Shown: positions 48,535 to 60,500 of the stretch, one piece after another | Layout: every line of letters begins with the position of its first letter | How positions within the stretch are numbered: the stretch's first letter is position 1 | DNA from: Tetracladium setigerum | Lineage: Eukaryota; Ascomycota; Leotiomycetes; Helotiales | Direction of reading: 5' to 3' | DNA length: 64,000 nt | NCBI GenBank assembly: GCA_031472005.1 | Contig: PZJY01000003.1 | Location: forward strand, 2,542,001 to 2,606,000 | Position numbers and translations under genes: made by a program | The notes under the pieces: model-generated | What the model saw: the letters and a program-made list of their open reading frames with translations, nothing else | What the model was told of the DNA's origin: nothing | Databases searched by the model: none

Positions 48535-50568
48535 ATGATGCAAGATGCCATTAATATGAAGACGCCAGGAGACAAAGAGAACAATGATAAAGGCCCAGTG
48601 GTGGCAGACCTGGTAGACAGTGATCCCTCTCCCAGCACGAAAACACCAGAAACGCTCGAAGAAGTCGACGATGGCTTATTGGGAGAAATACGGCCTCCTC
48701 TCCCCCCAGACCCATTCTCCTACCAGCTACGGGGCGACCAAGAACCGCCCATTCAAAAGAGCGTCCATCTATCCTTCAATCGAAGCCCACCACGGCAGTT
48801 TCCTCGGTAGACATACAAACACTATCATTCCCTGACGGCTCTCGAGGAACCTTCTCGACTCCGGCTAAGAGCACAAGATCGGATTCAGTGTCGGGCACAA
48901 CGGGCCAGAATACTCCAAAAATCAGTCGAAATGGGAGTGAGACAGACGACAATGCGAGCTTAATGAGCTATGCGCCGACCTTGAGAGCCAATGGGGATCT
49001 TGCAAGTTTACTCGATGAGGGACTCAATTCCCAAAGCCCGGCATGGAAATTATTGAGCTCACAGGCGGAGACTGCGAATCCTTTTGAATCGGCAGAGTAC
49101 CAGGATTCCTCACTGGCTGACTTCGAGAAGGAGTTCGACGAGCTTGATGCGGTCGAGCGTGGAAACGAAGGTGTGCTTCCTCTTCGCTTTGTCCCAATGG
49201 GGTTTACTGACATGTCACAGAGCAGGTTCTGCTTCAATGGAAATCAAAGCTTAAACATTACCTAATTCTTTCCTCTGCTGGCAAACCGATATATAGTCGG
49301 CACGGGGATCAGAATCTTATCAACAGTTATACAGGAACGGTGCAAACCATTATGTCCTTCTTTCAAGGCGCAAAAGATCCACTGATGGGTTTACTGCAGG
49401 CGCAACCAGGTTCGTGGTGGTGACTCAGGGGCCATTATATCTCATGGCAATTAGCAAGTTGAAAGAAAGCGACTCCCAGCTCCGAGCGCAACTCGAGGCT
49501 CTGTATATGCAGATCCTCTCCACCTTGACATTGCCCAATTTAACTCATATGTTCACGAGTCGGCCAAACACTGACCTTCGAAGACCGCTGGAAGGCACAG
49601 AATCGCTGCTTTCTTCTCTGGCCGATACTTTCACCAAAGGTTCTCCGTCCGCTTTACTTTCGGCGTTAGAGTGTTTAAAGATCAGAAAATCGGAGCGCCA
49701 TGTGATCAATGCCACTCTTTTGAAGGCCAGGAGCGACAAGTTGCTCTACGGATTAATTGTTGCTGGGGGGCGTCTGGTCAGTGTAGCCAGGCCGAAGCGA
49801 CATTCTCTCCATCCTAGTGATTTGCAGCTGATCTTCAATATGTTATTTGAAGCTGGAAGCGTGAAAGCTGGAGGAGGTGAAAACTGGATTCCCCTCTGTC
49901 TTCCAGGTTTCAACAGTCGCGGCTATCTCTATATGTACGTGAGCTTCTTGAGCGCCGTGGACAGTGACAATGAACTTTCGGCTGCCCAGAGCAACAGCCG
50001 TGAGGATGAAATCGCCATCTTGCTCATTAGTGCAGATAAGGAAAGCTTCTACGAGATGAAGAATATGCGAGACGAAGTCGTTTCCCAACTGGAAAAGAAT
50101 GGAGGGATGGAGGTCATAAAGAAGGCGGTACGACAGGGACGTCCCGTTGCTACGGATATTGTGGCTGGGACTCAACTGCGACATTTCATTTATAAGTCTC
50201 GTGCAAATGTTCAATTTGTCACTCCATCATTCTCGCCTCACTTCACCAGCACGCTTGCACGAAGAAGGTATGAAGGGTGGTCCTGATATACCTCTCACAC
50301 AGCTGCTAATAATCTCTGTGATAGACTGATGACTTTATACCACACCCTTCACGCATCAACACACGCCAAGCACAACCATCTTAAAGTCCTCCATTGCGTA
50401 AACCGTGACAGCGTATCACTCGCATGGACAACACCCGTTTTCGAATTTTACTGCGTAGCGGGCCCAAACACATCCCGAGCAGCACTCGCTCAGGGTGCAA
50501 ATAAGATCATCCAATGGGTCAAAAGAGAAGAGCAACGAATCTTCATCATTGGAGGTGCTGTTTTCTGA
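48535..50568 (+). CDS. MON1: Vacuolar fusion protein Mon1, frame broken twice
   Basis: With Ccz1 forms the GEF that loads Rab7/Ypt7 for endosome and autophagosome fusion with the vacuole. Exons: 48535-49170, 49221-50267 and 50325-50568. After a Ser/Pro-rich N-terminus come the longin domains: 'LLQWKSKLKHYLILSSAGKP', 'IYSRHGDQNLINSYTGTVQT', 'LYLMAISKLKESDSQLRAQL', 'LEALYMQILSTLTLPNLTHM' and 'WIPLCLPGFNSRGYLYMYVS'; the C-terminus has 'HCVNRDSVSLAWTTPVFEFY'. One base is missing near 48682-48685 (A run, before the stretch ending 'SVDIQTLSFPDGS') and one at 49386-49388 (GGG; needed for MGFTAGATRFVVV). With both, lengths close at 642 residues. The start is the first of two adjacent ATGs. Confidence 0.94.
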
Positions 50569-51373
50569 GTACTGTACAGACAGTATTCAACCATCCCCCG
50601 GCAACGAGACCGGCTGGCATAAAAAATTACAATTATGGTGTACTAGATTCAAATCTCTGCGAAAACGTATGTGCAAAGTCAGGTGTTCTGTTTATCACAA
50701 ATCCAATCTCTGGCATCTTGAGGAAAGGTGATTGAGCAATAATTCAAATTACAAAAAGTTACATGTGAAGATCCCTTTGCACTGACGCGACTGGTTAGGT
50801 GAGTGTAGCGCTCTGGAAATTGGAATTCAGTCCCTACATCCGTATGTCCCGAAAATAAAGCGAGTCAAAGTCACCTCGTTAGCTGCCACACTTTCTACTG
50901 GCGTGGTGGCATTAAAAGACGCTAAAATCAACATGTTTTGATTCGATTTAATTTGAGGGACAGAGCCGCGTGGCAATATTCATGCATGAACTTGCATGTG
51001 CCACAGCGGCCACGACAAGCAACGAATGGCATTTACTGTACGGAGTATTGGAAGCAGTGCTCTGTTCTCCGATTCTCTCCAACTTACAACTGCTACTTTG
51101 TTGTTGTCTTCTCTCGTTATCATACTTGCCTCTTGGGTTATACTTCCATCTAAACCCGTGTCTTCCTGATTCCTTCTGCTCTTCTCGAACCTCTCTGCAG
51201 AGCACTGTACTGTTGAGATTCGGGAATGAAAGAATTCAGATCCGAAGTCAGGTTTCCGAAATCTAGTCCTCGGGGCTTTTCCGAGATTGGAGTATCCGTG
51301 ATCGGGGGCCTTGCGAGATTTGTTTTCCGTCGTCAAAGTTTCAAGACCAGCTTTTCCGGGGGTCGCACCTCGT

Positions 51374-51424
51374 GAAAGCTTGTCATCAAAGCTTGTCGCC
51401 GTCAAGACTCGGCACCAAAGCTTG
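51374..51424. repeat. Three short direct repeats AAAGCTTGTC
   Basis: Within 51 bp the decamer AAAGCTTGTC appears three times, spaced about 12 and 28 bp apart, overlapping TCAAGACTC. Could be a cluster of regulatory sites for the downstream permease or a chance micro-duplication. Confidence 0.4.
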
Positions 51425-51940
51425 TCGCGAGACCGAGCATGCAATAGGTAGGTAATGATGTATGAGGAGGGATGGGCATATCACGATCGTTGAGGAGCAG
51501 AAGGGAGGTATCGTGAACCGAGCACAACACTTCCAATCTATCTATTGAGGAAAGAGTCTATCTCCAGGCACGTTTACCGGAAAGCTGTCCATCGTCTTGA
51601 TCCCCCAGAGCCCAGAGGAGTCGTCGGCCTAGGGAGGGAGGTTCCCCTCCGTTCAAATTTCTAAAAGCGATCTAGGCAGTATCCAAGCAGGGCAGATATC
51701 CGACCTCCCTTAACCTGGTACATCGAGTAATTGGTGGACGCATCTCAGATGACAGTTCCTATGAGCCTGCAAGCTCTTACTCCCCGGGCACATCCCAGTA
51801 CTCGCGTCGACGTTCGTAAAAGGATCCTTGCACGGTGTTGTTCTCTTGAGTAAGGTATCCATCTATCCATCTACTGTCTGGGGCAGCGGGGGGCGGGGAG
51901 CGGGGACTAGTAGCATATCTTTCTAATATAAGGTAGGAGG

Positions 51941-51948
51941 TATATATA
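51941..51948 (+). promoter_or_regulatory. TATA-like element of the MFS gene
   Basis: TATATATA lies 103 bp before the start codon, in a G/A-rich setting followed by a pyrimidine-rich leader. Position and sequence fit a fungal TATA box. Confidence 0.5.
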
Positions 51949-52050
51949 GACCCTGTCTCCCATGGCAAATCCCCAGACTTTCTCCTTACCCCGGATCTCA
52001 TCTCCTCGCCACTTTCTTTACACGGCCAACACTTTTGTCTTTCTACCAAA

Positions 52051-53762
52051 ATGGCCTTGACAGAGGAGAAGGCAAACGCTGTTCAAGAGGAGCATCTGTC
52101 CACTGCCAGCGATCTCGATCAAAATGCCGAGCTTGCTGTCGCTTTTGAAGAAGGCAAAGATGCCGCCGGCCTGAGCAGCGCTCATCTCTGCACCGCTGCC
52201 GACAACAAACGTATCCTTCGCAGGACCGACCTTCATATGCTCTCCCTTCTCTGCATGGTCTACTTCCTTCAGTCGGCAGATAAGGGAATCATTGGCTTGA
52301 CAGCCGTCTACGGACTCAAGCAAGACGCGCATCTCAAAGGCAACGACTATGCCAACATTGGTAGCATCGGTTACTATGCACAACTCGGCGTCCAGCCTTT
52401 GGCTGCATGGATTCTTGTGAAAGCACGATATCGCCACGTCCTTCCTGTCATAATTACTTGCTGGGGAATCTCGGTCGCGGGTGGCCTTGCCGGATCGCGA
52501 AGCTACACTGGTCTCATGGTTTCGAGGTTCCTCCTTGGTGCTTTTGAGGCAGCTGTCATCCCTCTCTTCTCGATCATCACTATTGCCTTCTACAGAAGAT
52601 CGGAGCAGCCTTTCCGGGTTGCGTGCTGGTACAGTTGCTATGGTCTGAGCACATTTCTCAGCTCCCCGATCGTCTACGGGTTTGGTCGTATCCATTCTCA
52701 CACGCTCTACCGATACCAGGTGGTTTATCTCTTCTTTGGACTTTTGACCATTGCCGTTGGTATTGTCACATACTGGTGGGCACATGATAGTCCAGGAGAG
52801 GCTCGCTACCTGACACCCGAGGACCGGTTGAAGGCCGTTGATCGATTGAAGGCCAATCAGCAGGGTATCGTTTCCCACAACTTCAATTGGAAGCACGTTT
52901 GGGAAGCCTTTGCTGAACCAAAATACTGGTTATATATGAGTATGTTCCGCCAATCTGCGTGGTAAGACTGAATACTAACGTTTCGTGCCTTAGTCATGGT
53001 TATCAGTGTTAATGCTGGTGCTTCGGTCTCTTCGGTCTTCGGTTCCATTATTCTTCAGAGCTTAGCTGGCTTTACACCTGATCAGGCTGTACTTCTCAAT
53101 ATGCCATTCGGGGCACTTCAATTCGTCTCCATCCTCTTCGCTTCGTGGTTAGCATACCGATTCAAGCGCAAATCACCCTTCGTACTTGCGCTCGTTACCA
53201 TTGTTATTGTCGGAGTCGCTTTGATGGTAGCCCTTCCCAAAACCAAGGCAAATAAGGGCGGTCTTCTTGTCGGCTACTACCTGATCGCATTTGTTTTTGC
53301 CATCAACCCTCTTCTCATCTCTTGGATGGGCAGTAATTGCGCTGGACAGACAAAAAAGGCAATCTACTACACCTCTTTCAACGCAGGAAATTCTATTGGC
53401 AACATCATCACACCTTATATCTTCAACTCCAAATTTGCTCCACAATATGTAGGTTTTCTGTTGCTTCATAATCCTGACGTCTGCAAGCTTTAGAACTGAC
53501 GATAAACTATTAGGTTACTGCTCTGAAAGGTATCCTAGCTATCTGGTGTATCTTGTGGGGCGTTGTCGTTGCTCAGGTCTTTCTCATCACATGGATGCAA
53601 AAGCAGAAGGGAGATCAGCGCGAAGCAGCCGGCCTCCCCAGAGATATCGTCGACCACTCAATGAGTGAGCAGTTCCATGAGGCTGGGTCCGAGATTCACA
53701 GCGAGAATGGTCTCCAGGACATGACGGATAGAGAGAATCTTTATTTTCAATACCTGCTGTAA
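52051..53762 (+). CDS. MFS permease, allantoate (Dal5-like) family
   Basis: Anion:cation symporter-type major facilitator, plasma membrane. Members carry allantoate, ureidosuccinate, vitamins or related organic anions; the substrate here is unknown. Exons 52051-52939, 52994-53448 and 53514-53762 give 530 residues with an intact frame. About 12 membrane segments are visible, beginning 'LHMLSLLCMVYFLQSADKGI'. Family features are 'NDYANIGSIGYYAQLGVQPL', 'SRFLLGAFEAAVIPLFSIIT' and 'YYTSFNAGNSIGNIITPYIF'. The hydrophilic C-terminus ends DRENLYFQYLL, matching the usual D-x-x-x-x-E-N-x-x-F-x-Y-x-L tail of the family. A TATA box and 1.5 kb of upstream space suggest regulated expression. Confidence 0.9.
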
Positions 53763-54306
53763 TTTGTCTTGGGGTGGGAAGGGATCTACGCAGCGCCCGC
53801 TGTTTATATACTGTTGGAAGGCTTTAGATCTAGTGTGATCAACGGGAAGAGTCCTATATAGCTTAATTTTACTTTATTACCATGTGCCTTGACTCGAGAC
53901 CAAGGTATGCAAAACAGGTTACGGGAAGAGAATGTTCTGAAGAAAGGTAGCCACGAACCGTTCTGTAGGAGCCACCGAGTATGCCAAGAACCATCGTCAT
54001 TCTCATCGCTGCAATTTAGGTCCATAAACTAGACGCTCGATTATTGGCGTAGAGAGTTATTACCAAAGCAAGGTCGTGGAAAACAATGGATATGGGTAGG
54101 ATATCATAAAAGAACTACGATGAAGTTTTGAATTCTTATCAACAGTTTTGGTAATAAAGGCCATTCGGCACCGAAGAATAAAAATGTATTGAGAAGGAAC
54201 GAAGATATAAGTAAAATAAGAAGCAAATTAACTTCGAGCGTAATCCCTCGGAAAGCTAAGCTACATATATTACGCTGTGAAGCTGGGATAGTTCAATAGA
54301 GAGCTG
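53763..54306. other. Convergent intergenic region
   Basis: 3' flanks of two permease genes. AT-rich; no gene or repeat recognised. Confidence 0.5.
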
Positions 54307-56798
54307 CTACGAACGCCTGAAAGCGCTTGAATTGCCGTAATCACTTGTCAAACGTGGGTTCGCAAGGCTATAAACCTCCCTCTCCTCAGAATTGTTCGAA
54401 GTACTCCGGTCGGCGGGATCAATCTCGATGGTAGATACTCCGTCCGTAATGCCTGTCGACTTATCGTGATCCGAACCACCACCTACGTCGAAACCTCCCA
54501 AGTCTTGGGTTATCGGGGCAGCTCCTCCATGTCCATATTTTCTCCATCTTCCACTGGCGGTGGTCTTTGGCGAGCATTGATGATTGAGGGGTTATCGAGT
54601 TCGGAAAGATTGTTCAGCGTTTCTCGAAGTTGATCCCAATCCCCCAGTTCGTGCCATCTCCATCCATTACTTATTTTTAGTACGAGAAAGAGGATCAAGA
54701 GAATCAGTGGCTATTGGAGAGCATTAGCATCAGTGACATGTCATTATACGAGTGGTCGTGCTTACCGCAAGATAGATGGTAAGAGACTTAAACATCAGCA
54801 TGTTACGATTCCACATGCTTGCGCTGTTGAGAACGAATACAATCAGTAGACAAAGTGTCAGGCCTAGGTATGCTGGTACTGGTTGTAGCGCGGATGCCCA
54901 ACTTGTGAACTCTAGATCTGGAGACCATCGATTGTATTTTGCGTAGTGGCCAACCAATCTGTCTTGATGTTTCCAAAGCCTGGGAGGTGTTAGGAACAGA
55001 CGATCAAGCAGAATTGCTGTACATTTACCATCTGTTGTAATTTATGAATGCAAGACATTGCGATGCCCATACTAGGACACAGCCTACACTCCCCATGGAT
55101 ACCAAAGTTTGTTGAACCTAGTTTTTATCAGGCTTGTATACTTCTGAGAGGATTGAGGAATTACTTTGTCTGTAGTTGACTGGTCTTTCCAAATAAATGG
55201 CAACCAGGACGAGAATATCAACAAAGATACAAACAAAGCCCATATCGGTACTTTGGTCTTGGCCGTCACAGTATTCAGATTCGCGAAGAACCGAACGAAA
55301 GGGCGGTCGGGATCTCGCTGATCCATGTCCCTGGTCAGGCCGTACAAAGTCCTAGATGCAACGTAGAGGTTCGTCGTAGCGCAGCTCAACCCAGAATAGA
55401 ATATGAAACCAGTAATTAATCCAGGAATAGTATGATATCCAGCTTGGAGCATGGCAATCACAGGTGCGTTGTTGCTTCTTGTAGAGTTGCCCGGAAATTC
55501 GAATGGCACTGAACCTAATAAGCTGGTGTCGTCAAGGCTGACGAGGCGTTGATCGAAGAATGCTGGTAGGGTTTGATTGAACCACTCTACATTCGAAATG
55601 TATCCTCCAATGATGACAAGGTAAATAATTGTAATGCAGTATGCAATGTTTTTGGATGGGAAACGTAGTTCCCTTGGGTTTCTTGCTTCAAATGCCATCA
55701 CAGTGACCATCTCGATACCAATATAAGCAAAGGTAGCGATCGGAATTACAATACTAGAAATGTCAGGACGTGGAATTGAAGGCAAAGGAAGAACTTACGC
55801 AACCGCAATGGATTGATTGCCAGCAACTTCTGGGTTATTTTGGAACCCGTTACCAGCGTTAAACACTACCAGAATTAGCTGAAACCACACACGAAGAATC
55901 TGTTGGCTACCCACATTGGCCTTTGATGACAGGTCCATCCCCAGCTACAAGATCTGTCAGCCACTTGGTTTCCAGGATGGAGCTATTATTGGAGACATAC
56001 CACCGCCATTGACACACATCATTGCAACAAAAATCGAGAACAGGGAGACGACTTTGATCAGACCTCCAACTGCTTCCACATTTCCAAACCACTGAATCGT
56101 TTGGTTAGAAGAATTAAGATACTCGGTAGAAGACTAGCTTGCCTCGACGCCTAACAAATTGATCAAAATGGCAAACAAAATACACATTCCGTTTGACAAT
56201 CTTTGCATTGGCAGTGCAATGAACCAGTAGTCCAGGGCTTTTGTGGAGCCAATGATGAGCGCAGCTAATGTCACACAATAAGTGTACCTGGATTTAGTCA
56301 GAATTCCATGTTCTCTGAAGATCCATCGCACAACCGCATCACGGAGACCGTACCAATACGTGAAACCCACGATGATAGCTAGATCTTTGTCCACAAACGC
56401 TCGTACATATTCAATCATCGCATTCGAAATCGGCCACAGAACCACCATCTCACACACACCTTCCATGACGCATATCGCAACGAGGCCCACAGCTCCGAAC
56501 GCTGCCAGTGTTCCTCCTGGTCCAGCAATAGCAAGTATTTCGCTGCCGCTCTTGGTCCATCCGAGGCCGATTGTGCTTCCGATTGCAATCAACTGAACCA
56601 CCCATGGTGAGAAACGACTTTAAACGGGCCCATGTATTGCGGAAAGGAGTTTCTTTGGTCCACTTAGCCTCAACCGGGGAATGACTTACGAAAATATGCC
56701 ATGATCGAAGCTTTCGCCTACATGGAGAAAATTAGAGCCGTTTCAAAGAAGTGGTTGCGAAGCAGGGCATACTTAAGAGTAGGAGGTTCGTTGTTCAT
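54307..56798 (-). CDS. Amino-acid permease (APC superfamily), many short exons, one frame break
   Basis: Fungal amino-acid/polyamine-organocation permease; substrate unknown. My best model has eleven exons: 56798-56773, 56710-56690, 56617-56354, 56287-56143, 56091-56001, 55944-55915, 55865-55799, 55753-55165, 55117-55029, 54979-54766 and 54710-54307. Core features: 'FSPWVVQLIAIGSTIGLGWT', 'ILAIAGPGGTLAAFGAVGLV', 'WYTYCVTLAALI', 'IPIATFAYIGIEMVTVMAFE', 'EARNPRELRFPSKNIAYCIT', 'GFIFYSGLSCATTNLYVASR'. About 12 membrane helices. The intron 56142-56092 has a GC donor (GAG|GCAAGC), giving GVE-WFGNVEAVGG. One C is missing near 54514-54518: as given the frame ends after EELPR, and with the base it runs on to 54307. 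Total about 646 residues. The first two tiny exons are the least certain. Confidence 0.85.
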
Positions 56799-57099
56799 TG
56801 TTTTGTTTAGAAGCTTGAACCTGGTCTTATTGATCACATATGCTATCACTATTACTTCTGGCAAAAATGGCAGCCTGGCAGGAGCGAAGAGATGGGATGA
56901 ACCATGCTTATAATTAAATGGACAGAACCGCCAGCCTTACCGGGTAATACAAGAAAAGTAAATTGTGGCAGCCAATACTTGGGCACTGTAGCTCACAGCC
57001 TCATGCATACCCAGAGCCTAGGCCAGTCAAGAACACCCGCCGAGTACTGTACCAGGGCTTCGTGACTCCTCAACCACCACAGCGATAAGAAAGCCCAAC

Positions 57100-57480
57100 T
57101 GCCCTCAAAAGAAACCATGACATCCTGAAAACTCCAGACGCGGAAGGTGACAGCAATTTCTTACCCGACTACTACTGATAGAGCCCGTGGACTTCTTCAC
57201 AGGATGCCTCCTCTGTTTCGAAAGTTCACGATCGGCAAGAAGGAGACCGGTTACATTGGCGAGGAAGCAATCACGACGAAATTGAAAAGCCTCTGGGGCG
57301 AGGGCGAGAATTTCAAACTCATGGTCCGTGATCTCCAGGCTTCGAAGAAGGGGTGGGTGAGTGCTGACGGGAAGTAGACGAAGAACGACAGATGGACTTA
57401 CCACGCGCCTGAAAAGTTTACTGAGGTTAGTAAAGGAAGGGCTATACGACTGGAACTTCTTGTGGTTTTCGCACTGTTTT
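57100..57480 (+). pseudogene. Decayed or truncated ORF with in-frame stop
   Basis: The plus-strand frame reads 'MPPLFRKFTIGKKETGYIGE' and then 'RDLQASKKGWVSADGK', hits TAG at 57375-57377, then continues in the same frame as 'TKNDRWTYHAPEKFTEVSKG' and 'AIRLELLVVFALFS' to a TAA near 57480. Upstream, 'DSNFLPDYY' lies in another frame next to 'DRARGLLHR'. The protein-like look on both sides of the TAG suggests a real gene broken by a nonsense change and an upstream indel. I do not recognise the family. A chance frame or an unseen intron cannot be excluded. Confidence 0.35.
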
Positions 57481-57726
57481 CATAAGAACTAACTCGATCA
57501 CAGAAAGATATCGAGTAAGCATAGAGTTTCCGCGCCTGCCTGTGAAGTATCATCGCCACTAACGAGCGTGGAGGGATATGAAACGGAAGACGAAGAGCGC
57601 CAGTAGTGTGGTGGTACAGACAGATGTGAAAGAGGTTGAGGCTGTGGAGGAGTAGATCATTATTAATGTTCTGTTCTGTACTGTACTGTAGGTAGACTTC
57701 AGGGACCCGTGTGTGGAGGCGCAGAC

Positions 57727-57779
57727 AAGAGAGAGAAGAGAGAGAAGAGAGAGGAGAGAGGGAGAGAGAAAAGAGAAGA
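57727..57779. repeat. GA-rich microsatellite
   Basis: Purine-only tract of AGAG/AGAAG units, about 50 bp, between the decayed ORF and the CorA-like gene. Confidence 0.75.
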
Positions 57780-58190
57780 TGTGGTATGTGCCAGTACATT
57801 ACAGTAATCAAAGCATAGATGCGCCAATAGAAGCACGGTGTAACCACACCACCATATCATCCCGAAACGTGAGGCTGCAGTGTGCATTACTGCATTGCTG
57901 CAGACAGCCAGCCACGTTCCCAATTCAGCAATGGCCTATCAACCCTGGAAAATGCCCAAAACAGCTCCGCCTTGAGGCTCGTGTGAACCTTTGTCGCCGC
58001 TCTGATCAGGAGGAGAGCGGTTCTTCAAGTGTTGTTTATTGTGGTTGCCTGGAGAGTCCTGTATAAAGAAGGACGCAAGAACAGATAAGAAACGACTTGG
58101 CAACAACACCAACAACAAACACAACAACCTATTGATGACGACGACGACAAAACAATACATACCTAGATACTGTACCTCCAGGCAACAACA

Positions 58191-59856
58191 ATGGGTGAAT
58201 TGTATAGTGTCGTGGACCCACTTCTCGTCGACGAAGAGGCTCGGGATGCACTGTTTAAGCGACTCTCACCGGTCTTATTTTCTAATAGAGTGCACGTGAG
58301 CTTCACAGATGTATCGTCGTCGGGGGCAATAACAACAGCAATCAAAGAGTCCGAAGGAGATTTCGATCAGGCACTTTTGCGACACAATATCCCATGCTTC
58401 CGAGTCGTGTAAGTTCGCCCGAGTCGAAAATCCACGAATCTGTCTGTTGGGTTTGCCCTCTGACATTGATGCAAATTCCCAGCTCTATACCTCAAGAAGA
58501 CTCAATCTCCCATTTTTCAATCACCACTAGATGCATGAACCATCTTATCAGTCATCATCGAATCCCACAGACTTTTTGGGATCTCCTAAGTGGCTTCGGA
58601 CCGAGGAGTGTAGCTTTTGACGAAGGCCCACGCCCAGGAAGCTACAGCTCAAGAGATGGCTCCAGTCACGGTAGGTTAAATGCTTCCTAGCCTGTTCTTC
58701 TGTTAATTGTTTGCAGAAATATCGTACACGCTTCGATATCCAGAGCATAAGATCAAGCAAAACCACAAAGATGAAGCAACAGAAAAGGGCATGACCAGGC
58801 AAGAAGACAGCTGGACTCTTCGACAAACTGGCGTCTTTCATCGATTCGGAGTAGCGCTCCCCAGTCAGGAAAATGAAAACCTCTGGATCATGCTTCACCC
58901 ACTGGAGGAGTCAAAGGCGCAGAAGCGATTGATGAGCGCGACAACCACAGGGCTCGACTCTGCTCGGATGGCTGCCGATCCAATGCGATTACATGTGCTT
59001 CTGTTATCCTCGTACGCGGATAATTGGCGCTGGTTTCTGCATGATATGTGGCGCAAGTACCTAGAACTAGTGAGTATCGGTGCCTGGCTATTTCCTCACT
59101 TGCTAATTGTAGGTTAGGAAGACAGTTTACTTACTAGCGATTTCAAAGACCGGGATGATTATAGTCTAAGCCATGACACTCTGCAGACACTGAGTGACCT
59201 TACTGGAGACCTCATTGCGGTTCCTGATATGATCAGGTCGTTACGGTCAACTCTTGTATCGGTGATTGAGACGAATAACACCATCTACAAGGCATGCCAG
59301 TCTCCAGGAGTTGCGGAAACAAGTTACCACCTCTCATCGTACTTATCCAAGCTTGACAGCAATATCTCCGCTGCAGAGGTGTTGTTGAAGAAAATAGAAA
59401 ACGCTACCAAATTTGTAGGTTCTCCTCACATATCTACAAGTAAAAGAACTAATTGAGATGATAGCTCGCGGATAGCTTAAACCTGCAAAGCCAGGATATA
59501 TCCACAGAAATAAGCGGTCGTCTTTTAATTTTGACCAAAGACACGGTCGATGACAGTGCAACAGTTCGAACAATCACACTGGTTACCCTGATCTATCTGC
59601 CTGCTACTTTCATCGCGGTACATACTTCATCAACTTCTGATATGGATTCAAATTGCATTCTAATTCTTGATAGGGCATCTTTGGAACGGAATTCTTCAAT
59701 TACCAGGACTCTACGTCAAAGGTGAAGATTTCGCCACAATTTTGGATATATCTGGCCGTTACAGTACCGTTGATGCTCGTTACACTTGGTTTCTGGAGAT
59801 ATGTTGCACGTCGACAGAAGAAGAAGAGAGTTGGGAAAACTGATGTCGAGGGTTAA
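58191..59856 (+). CDS. CorA-like membrane protein lacking the GMN motif
   Basis: Member of the fungal CorA-like group: a large cytosolic N-terminal domain and two C-terminal membrane helices. Six exons: 58191-58408, 58483-58670, 58717-59069, 59118-59414, 59465-59617 and 59674-59856, total 463 residues, all GT-AG and in frame. Typical segments are 'HRIPQTFWDLLSGFG', 'SWTLRQTGVFHRFGV', a helical stretch 'AAEVLLKKIENATKFLADSL', TM1 'TITLVTLIYLPATFIAGIFG' and TM2 'FWIYLAVTVPLMLVTLGFW' followed by a Lys/Arg cluster. Where true CorA transporters have GMN, this has GTEFFNY, so Mg2+ transport should not be assumed. The function of the group is not settled. Confidence 0.85.
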
Positions 59857-60500
59857 TCACCGTGTATTAAAAGCCAGCTTGCAGCTTTTCGATTGGTCCT
59901 TCTATATGATATACAATTAGCGAAAACATTTCTTGTGAAATAACAAGTGCATTTCAATACAGGATTTTTTTAGAGGGCTTGAGATTTGAGACTGTAGCGA
60001 ACATGCCACAGTCTGCAAAACTCGGGCTCAAGAGGCAACCATATTCTAAGATCCCATTTTTGCCAGAATTGATCTCCTGGGATCTATATCGACCCGGAAA
60101 GTTTGTGGCATCTTCAGCCAGCCGTATTTCTCGAGAATCCTGCCTATATTTCCGAACCTAGCACGCGTCCTTTCCAGAGCGCTTCGGTATGTAAAAGCTA
60201 GTGATCAAAGAGCCAGGAGATTTCCCAAAGTTATCAAAACCAAGTAAAATAACGCTTGGTCACAGACTCAAAGCGTTCGTCCAAGACGGTTTTGCGAAAG
60301 ATCTAAAGAAAACCGTTCGATCCTCGCGCCTTTGTTCTCTCGTCCCTGGGTTTGGTCATTGGAATCAAATTTAGAAAGAGGCTCCTCGCCGCTATTTCTA
60401 CTCCCGCCCCAAGGGAAACAATTCGACCGAGCCCCAGAACTCCTCGAAGCCATCGGACCGCTTCCACATCTCATGCTTTCACTTGACGAGGCATCTCCAA
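59857..60500. other. Convergent intergenic region
   Basis: Between the CorA-like gene and the kinase-like gene; presumed 3' flanks. No gene recognised; the 60332-60532 plus-strand frame is a shadow. Confidence 0.5.

Larger units (their letters stand above)
50569..52050. other. 1.5-kb promoter-side intergenic region of the MFS gene
   Basis: No supported gene. It holds three copies of AAAGCTTGTC (or one-base variants) at about 51374-51424 and a TATATATA element at 51941-51948, about 100 bp upstream of the MFS start. Open frames at 50938-51444 lack protein character. A region this long upstream of a permease suggests regulated expression, but no specific binding site can be proven. Confidence 0.5.

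Noticed and set aside
52018..52896. 292-codon minus-strand frame opposite the MFS gene
   Set aside because: Antisense shadow of a strongly recognisable permease exon.
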